Assembly (NCBI GenBank): GCA_046758085.1
Contig: JBHHZP010000111.1
Coordinates: forward strand, 1 to 11,631
Length of the DNA: 11,631 bases
DNA from: VRUB01 sp046758085
GTDB lineage: Bacteria > Pseudomonadota > Gammaproteobacteria > Acidiferrobacterales > SPGG2
Direction: 5' to 3'
The notes beneath the pieces were generated by a model. It made no database searches, was not told where the DNA came from, and saw only the letters and a program-made list of their open reading frames with translations. The position numbers and the translations under genes are program-made. This document shows, piece by piece, positions 7,603 through 11,631 of the stretch; within the stretch, counting starts at the first letter, position 1; each line of letters begins with the position of its first letter.

Positions 7603-7660
7603 AGCAGTAACAACTGCTATCAGGTAACATCCGCCTGCTTCTCCGGCATACGTTACTGCT
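7603..7660. promoter_or_regulatory. Nested inverted and direct repeats upstream of the GS-like gene
   Basis: AGCAGT-AACA-ACTGCT (7603-7618) is a perfect 6-base hairpin. AGCAGTAAC (7603-7611) also pairs perfectly with GTTACTGCT (7652-7660), giving two mutually exclusive structures. GTAACA occurs as a direct repeat at 7607-7612 and 7624-7629 (17-base period). The block ends about 87 bases upstream of the start codon, so it may be an operator array or a leader structure in the mRNA. No protein or ligand can be named. Confidence 0.3.
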
Positions 7661-7770
7661 CACAGCATGGCGCGTCCACCGAGGCCGCCATGCAACACCA
7701 GCGTGGCGTTGCCCAAGCTCGAACAGGGCAACCTGTGAACTAACGTGTTGTGCGTTCGCCCGGCCCGCGG

Positions 7771-7923
7771 CAAGTATATGATGAAACTTCGAATGGCAGC
7801 GCGAGTGCGCCCGGCGTAATCACACACATCCAGGAATTCGGCTTTCGTTATGTATTGTTGATCTAACGCAACGCAAATCTCACCCTGAACCTCGGTGCAA
7901 GATCTTGTTTCACACCTAAAAAA
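7771..7923 (-). pseudogene. Remnant of a four-helix-bundle (23S rRNA IVS-type) protein
   Basis: The minus-strand translation contains RSCTEVQGEICVALDQ, then QYITKAEFLDVCDYAGRT, then IRSFIIYL. This matches the C-terminal half of the short four-helix-bundle family found in ribosomal intervening sequences and as stand-alone genes: a helix of the form (E)VQ..L.VALDQGYI, then (E)EF.....A..TGR...(F)I.YL. Only this half is present. The preceding residues in the frame do not resemble the family's N-terminal helices, and the frame runs on past the normal end, so the gene is broken. It sits between the TRAP genes and the GS-like gene, where it probably arrived by transfer and decayed. Function of the intact family is not known. 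Confidence 0.5.
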
Positions 7924-8131
7924 ACGAACAAGCTCCATCGGGGTCCCACAAGCCCCGGCTTGAAACGCTGAAACTCGCCAAGACAAAGATGCCTTGGCAA
8001 TGGGCTGCGCTCGAGTGACATGGATTGCGCCTTTGTTTCCGAGCCCGTTGCAAGCCACGGATGCTGGCACCAAGCCTACAGGGGTGAGGCGGAATGAGAG
8101 AAAGGTCCAGTGAACCTTGCTCCCGCCGAAC

Positions 8132-8155
8132 GGGCTCGCCACGCACGGCGAGCCC
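8132..8155. repeat. Strong GC hairpin in the TRAP-ligase gap
   Basis: GGGCTCGCC (8132-8140) and GGCGAGCCC (8147-8155) form a perfect 9-base stem with a six-base loop (ACGCAC). It lacks a T-run on either side, so an intrinsic terminator is unlikely. It may be a REP-like element or an mRNA-stabilising structure. The rest of the gap from about 7930 to 8340 has no credible gene. Confidence 0.45.
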
Positions 8156-8279
8156 CGCTCCTGCAAGCGAAGCACGATTGCGTAGCGCCGCAGATATTTA
8201 CGGCGTGTCTCGGAAACAATGGTGCGATCCATGAATGGGGCGGCTGTCGGATAGTCGTGAACAAGCTCCGAATTTTTCT

Positions 8280-8321
8280 CCGGATCAATGCCTTCGGCAA
8301 TGTTACGCATCGATGATCCGG
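8280..8321 (-). terminator. Hairpin just downstream of dctM, possible 3'-end structure
   Basis: CCGGATCA (8280-8287) pairs with TGATCCGG (8314-8321), extended inward by ATGC (8288-8291) with GCAT (8307-8310) after a three-base bulge. The structure begins about 20 bases beyond the dctM stop. No U-tract follows in the transcript, so it could protect the mRNA end or precede Rho-dependent termination; it is not a textbook intrinsic terminator. Confidence 0.35.
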
Positions 8322-8342
8322 CAGGCATTCTCACTATTTACT

Positions 8343-9665
8343 TCATTTCCCGTAATATAAATTTGGTAACCACACGGCTATCTGGGGAAACAGCATTACA
8401 AGGGCCAAACCAACACACATAACCAACACAAAAGGTACGATCGAGCGGTAGATATCCGCCAACGTTACCTCTTTAGGGGCCATCGCCTTCATAAGAAACA
8501 GGTTATAACCAAAGGGAGGCGTCATGTAAGCAACCTGGCAGGTGATTGTATAGAGAACACCATACCAAATGGGGTCGAAACCGAGACTGATTACCAAGGG
8601 GACATAAAGAGGGGCGACAATTACGAGCATGGCCGTATCGTCCAGAAAAGTGCCCATCAGGAGGTAGGAAACCTGCATCATGATGAGCACTCCCCACGGA
8701 CTGAGCCCCCACCTTTCGATAAATATAGACTCTATCGCCTTCACAGCGCCCAGACCGTCAAAAACGGCACCAAAGCAAAGCGCCGCCAGAATAACCCACA
8801 TAAACATGCAACTAATGCCCAGAGACTTACGTAGTGTGTCTTCCATCACCTGCCGGCTTAAGCGGCCCTTAAACAGCGCGGCAAGCGTCGCTGCGGTTGC
8901 ACCCACAGCTGAGCTTTCAACAAGGCTGGTGATCCCCATCAGGAACAGTCCGGTCATAAAGAAGAAAATCAGGAAAGGCAGTATCCCGGCTCTGAGTAAC
9001 TTCAATTTCTCCTTCAACGGGATCTGCCACTCTTCCTTCGCCAACGGCGGCCCCAGTTTCGGCTGAAATTGACATCTGCCAATGATATAGAGCATGAACA
9101 ATCCCGCCATCAGCAGACCGGGAAAGACTCCCGCAAGCCAGAGCTGACCGACCGGTTGCCTGGCAATCATTCCATAGAGAACCAGCACCACGCTGGGCGG
9201 AACCAGAATGCCGAGGGAGCTGCCGGCCTGGACCACCCCGGTTATCATTATCTTGTCATAGCCCCGCCGCAACATTTCGGGGAGCGCGATGCTCGCTCCG
9301 ATGGCCATACCCGCCACGCTCAGCCCGTTCATGGCGGATATGACGACCATCAAACCAACCGTTCCGATAGCCAATCCACCTCTGAGCGGACCGAACCAGA
9401 CATGGAATGCATGGTATAGATCACTCGCTATCCCGGATTCCGACAGCATGTATCCCATGTAGATGAACAGCGGCAGGGTTAAGAGGGGATACCAGTTAAA
9501 GAGTTTAAAAGCCGCACTGAACGGCATCTCCGAGCCGCCGGTTCCCCACAGCATCAAAGCAAAAGCAGTGGCCACGAAGCCAATAGCACCAAAGACACGC
9601 TGACCGGTGAGAAGCATGAGCATCATCGTGGCGAACATCAACAGCGCGATCAGCTCAAAACTCAT
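8343..9665 (-). CDS. dctM: TRAP transporter large permease, DctM family
   Basis: The 440-residue inner-membrane protein is hydrophobic throughout, as expected for the multi-helix DctM subunit that forms the transport channel and uses a sodium gradient. Family hallmarks are visible: a hydrophobic N-terminal helix, the G-S-S-L-G-I-L-V-P-P-S signature leading into VVLVLYG (148-165), and TPPFGYNLFLMK (382-393) near the C-terminus. The length is normal. Its start overlaps the stop of the small permease by four bases (ATGA) and has a GAGGAG ribosome-binding site inside that gene. It is the last gene of the TRAP operon. Substrate choice is set by the binding protein, not by this subunit. Confidence 0.95.
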   Translation of the reverse strand: MSFELIALLMFATMMLMLLTGQRVFGAIGFVATAFALMLWGTGGSEMPFSAAFKLFNWYPLLTLPLFIYMGYMLSESGIASDLYHAFHVWFGPLRGGLAIGTVGLMVVISAMNGLSVAGMAIGASIALPEMLRRGYDKIMITGVVQAGSSLGILVPPSVVLVLYGMIARQPVGQLWLAGVFPGLLMAGLFMLYIIGRCQFQPKLGPPLAKEEWQIPLKEKLKLLRAGILPFLIFFFMTGLFLMGITSLVESSAVGATAATLAALFKGRLSRQVMEDTLRKSLGISCMFMWVILAALCFGAVFDGLGAVKAIESIFIERWGLSPWGVLIMMQVSYLLMGTFLDDTAMLVIVAPLYVPLVISLGFDPIWYGVLYTITCQVAYMTPPFGYNLFLMKAMAPKEVTLADIYRSIVPFVLVMCVGLALVMLFPQIAVWLPNLYYGK

Positions 9666-10174
9666 GCTATCTCCTCATCTCTCGCCCTTGCCAGATCTTT
9701 GAAGAACATAGATGTGGCCTGTAACAGCATCAGCAGGATTCCGAATGTCATAATCATCTTGATGGGTGCCATGGGTGGTGCCCATACAGAATAATTCTTT
9801 TGATTGTATTCAATAGCGTATTGCGTACTTGAAATGCCGCCGAGGAAGAGAAACACGAGGTAAAAGACAAGACAGAAAGCGGTAACAGAGTCCGTGAAGG
9901 CCCGTCGCTTTATCGACCACCGGCCATATAGCAGATCCATCCTGACATGCGAGTTAAGCTGCATCGAGTATCCGCCACCAAGCAGGTAATAGGCGGCCAT
10001 CGTCATCTGCGCCATCTCCACTACCCATATGAGAGGAACGTCGAAGAAGGTTCTGGAAATGGACGAATACAACAGCACGCCCATCATGGCGAAGATCATA
10101 TACATGGCGAACCGGCCTACCGTACGGTTCACCGCGTCAACATACCTCACGTAAAGCTTTACTGCTTTAGGCAC
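9662..10174 (-). CDS. dctQ: TRAP transporter small permease, DctQ family
   Basis: This is a 170-residue membrane protein with four predicted helices (about 21-38, 48-68, 93-112 and 135-156) and the NSHVRMDLLY segment (74-83) between the second and third, typical of DctQ. The subunit packs against DctM and is required for transport. The start is GTG at 10174, supported by AAAGGAG four bases upstream. It overlaps dctM by four bases and follows dctP after 134 bases that contain a stem-loop. The sequence is intact and of normal length. Confidence 0.92.
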   Translation of the reverse strand: MPKAVKLYVRYVDAVNRTVGRFAMYMIFAMMGVLLYSSISRTFFDVPLIWVVEMAQMTMAAYYLLGGGYSMQLNSHVRMDLLYGRWSIKRRAFTDSVTAFCLVFYLVFLFLGGISSTQYAIEYNQKNYSVWAPPMAPIKMIMTFGILLMLLQATSMFFKDLARARDEEIA

Positions 10175-10237
10175 AAGACTCCTTTCCTCCAGACACGTTG
10201 AGTCGGCGCGTTAGAGGCCTACTTAGATCGGAGAATA

Positions 10238-10273
10238 GAGGATATCCTCCCCGGCTTTGCGCTAAAGCTGGGG
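10238..10273 (-). promoter_or_regulatory. Intercistronic stem-loop between dctP and dctQ
   Basis: CCCCGGCTTT (10249-10258) pairs with AAAGCTGGGG (10264-10273): a 10-base stem with one G-T wobble and a five-base loop. A perfect 12-base palindrome GAGGATATCCTC (10238-10249) abuts it. There is no U-tract. Such a structure directly after a binding-protein gene fits RNA processing or 3'-end protection that keeps binding-protein mRNA in excess over the permease message. The ribosome-binding site of dctQ lies about 55 bases further on. Confidence 0.5.
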
Positions 10274-10308
10274 ACAGCCTCAATGTCTACGACATACTCG
10301 GTCAGCGG

Positions 10309-11358
10309 TTATCCGTATCGGTAGGGAGGGCCGGCTTTTTCCATGACGGCCGCGTATTCTTTGAAAATACTTATCACCTTGGCAGCCCTTTTACTGGTCT
10401 TGGCAATCTCGTCCCAGAATTTCTGAGCTTCATCTTCCACTTTCTTCCACTCGTCATCGGGGATAGTCGTAAGCTTCAGTTTTTTGCCTTTTGTGCGCAG
10501 ATGCGCTTCACCGCCCCAGTACCAATGCTGCCGGTAATAGTGTGAACTATCCATGGAAAGGCGGAACAATTCCTGCAAATGCCCAGGCACGGCGTTCCAT
10601 GAATCGGTGTTGGCAAAATACGATCCACACCAGGCACCGGAAATATTATTGGTAAGGAAGTAGTTGGTCACATCGGCCCAGCCGACCGTATAGTCCTCGG
10701 TGATGCCAGACCAGGCAATACCATCCAGCTCACCCGTTTGCACCGCGACCTCAATATCCTCCCAGGGAAGTGTTACAGGGACAACGCCAAAGCGCGACAG
10801 GAACTTACCCGCGGTCGGAAAAGTAAACACGCGCAAGCCTTTGAGATCTGCAAGGCTACGAATAGGCTTAACCGTATTAAAGTGACAGGGGTCCCATGCG
10901 CCGGCGCTGAGCCAGGTGACGCCCTTTACTGCTCCATAGGCTTCTTCCCAGATTTCTTGTAGACCATACTGGTTAAACAGAACAGGTACATCGAGGCTAT
11001 AGCGGGTGGCAAAGGGGAAGTAACCGCCAAATACAGAGACATCGACCGGCGCGGCAATGGAATCATCGTCACTCTGTACCGCATCGATGGTCCCTTTTTG
11101 CATTGCTCTGAACAGCTCACCGGTAGGTACCAACTGATCGGCCGTATACAATTCAATGACCATCTCCCCGTTGGCAACTTTGTTAAAGGCATCGATAGAT
11201 GGTTTGATGACATGTTCGGCGAGGGGGCCACCAGCATAGGTTTGAAGCCGCCACTTGATGGTCGTCTTTTTCGCAGCGATCACAAAGGGTGCGTTTACCG
11301 CTGCCACTGTAGCAGCTGTTCCTATTCCTGCTTTCTTGAGAAAATCGCGTTTTTTCAT
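10309..11358 (-). CDS. dctP: TRAP transporter periplasmic solute-binding protein, DctP family
   Basis: The 349-residue exported protein has a Tat-like signal: MKKRDFLKK, a KR variant of the twin-arginine motif, followed by a weakly hydrophobic Gly/Ala stretch with likely cleavage near Ala29. The DctP fold is recognisable by DLKGLRVF (171-178), the hinge QTGELDG (207-213) and the C-terminal helices. Aligned by eye to sialic-acid binding protein SiaP (DLKGLKLR), the residue at the position of the carboxylate-binding arginine is Phe178. A triplet Asp97-Asp99 lies in the N-terminal lobe, where the cleft wall is expected. This suggests a ligand other than a simple carboxylate, possibly cationic, but needs a structure. 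The start at 11358 has AAAGGAG upstream. It is the first gene of the TRAP unit, and the hairpin after it fits higher expression than the permeases. Confidence 0.92.
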   Translation of the reverse strand: MKKRDFLKKAGIGTAATVAAVNAPFVIAAKKTTIKWRLQTYAGGPLAEHVIKPSIDAFNKVANGEMVIELYTADQLVPTGELFRAMQKGTIDAVQSDDDSIAAPVDVSVFGGYFPFATRYSLDVPVLFNQYGLQEIWEEAYGAVKGVTWLSAGAWDPCHFNTVKPIRSLADLKGLRVFTFPTAGKFLSRFGVVPVTLPWEDIEVAVQTGELDGIAWSGITEDYTVGWADVTNYFLTNNISGAWCGSYFANTDSWNAVPGHLQELFRLSMDSSHYYRQHWYWGGEAHLRTKGKKLKLTTIPDDEWKKVEDEAQKFWDEIAKTSKRAAKVISIFKEYAAVMEKAGPPYRYG

Positions 11359-11631
11359 CCTACCTAGCTCCTTTCATGGTGTTTGGGTTTATATTCCGCC
11401 CTGCAAGTTGTTTGTTTAGATTCGCGGTTTCGTCGGTTCGTATTAAATATCACTCAACGCTAGAAAAGCAAATACAATTCCTCTTACATTTCTCGACCGA
11501 TTGGTACTAAATCGTGAACCATTCCAGTCACATCATTTCCATTTGAACAACTTAGACTTTGCGCCCTAAACTGTCCTGAGAGGTGGCCCCGAAAAACTGA
11601 ACAAGGCCTTGAGTGGATTAGCAGCCTGACT
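11359..11631. other. Upstream region of dctP, with possible insertion-sequence edge
   Basis: No gene is seen. A weak promoter for dctP may lie on the minus strand: TTGCTT (11466-11471), a 16-base spacer, then TATTTA (11444-11449), about 85 bases upstream of the start codon; the -10 match is poor. At 11573-11631 the sequence around GGTGGCCCCGAAAAACTGAAC resembles terminal inverted repeats of IS3-type elements as I remember them, but the window ends before any transposase frame or second end can be checked. Confidence 0.3.

Noticed and set aside
7660..8334. 224-residue minus-strand frame as an intact gene
   Set aside because: Only a central-to-late segment resembles a known family (four-helix bundle); the rest has no coherent protein character and spans hairpins, so it is treated as a remnant in non-coding DNA.

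Overview
The window reads as a chromosomal segment of a gammaproteobacterium. The main reason is a three-gene unit resembling CbrX-CbrA-CbrB, the carbon/nitrogen-balance sensory system best known from Pseudomonas. The dense reading frames, the Shine-Dalgarno sites and a Fur-like operator fit the same assignment. I cannot name the genus.

Layout. Nearly everything is on the minus strand, so transcription runs from high to low coordinates. Positions 10309-11358, 9662-10174 and 8343-9665 encode a complete TRAP importer: solute-binding protein DctP, small permease DctQ and large permease DctM. An 826-base gap (7517-8342) follows, holding hairpins and the C-terminal remnant of a four-helix-bundle protein. 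Next is a glutamine-synthetase-family ligase (6149-7516), then a 459-base repeat-bearing gap. After that comes a small membrane protein (5495-5689), a sensor kinase fused to a sodium/solute-symporter-type membrane domain (2535-5498), and its sigma-54-type response regulator (1159-2538). These last three are joined by 4-base stop/start overlaps. On the plus strand, converging on the regulator, is an SRPBCC-fold gene (620-1126) whose 5' end looks damaged. The first 200 bases hold a good Fur-box palindrome followed by a strong ribosome-binding site and a 24-codon reading frame.

How the genes may work together. The TRAP binding protein appears to lack the arginine that normally clamps the substrate carboxylate, and it carries an acidic triplet in the N-terminal lobe. 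The ligase appears to lack the flap glutamate that true type I glutamine synthetases use to handle ammonium, and it has no adenylylation tyrosine motif. Read together, these suggest uptake of an amine or amino-alcohol followed by gamma-glutamylation. That is inference, and the substrate is unknown. The CbrAB-like pair next door would be a natural regulator of such a carbon/nitrogen source, but no operator proves the link.

No RNA genes, CRISPR arrays or complete mobile elements were seen. The far right edge has a sequence that might be the end of an insertion sequence, but this is weak.
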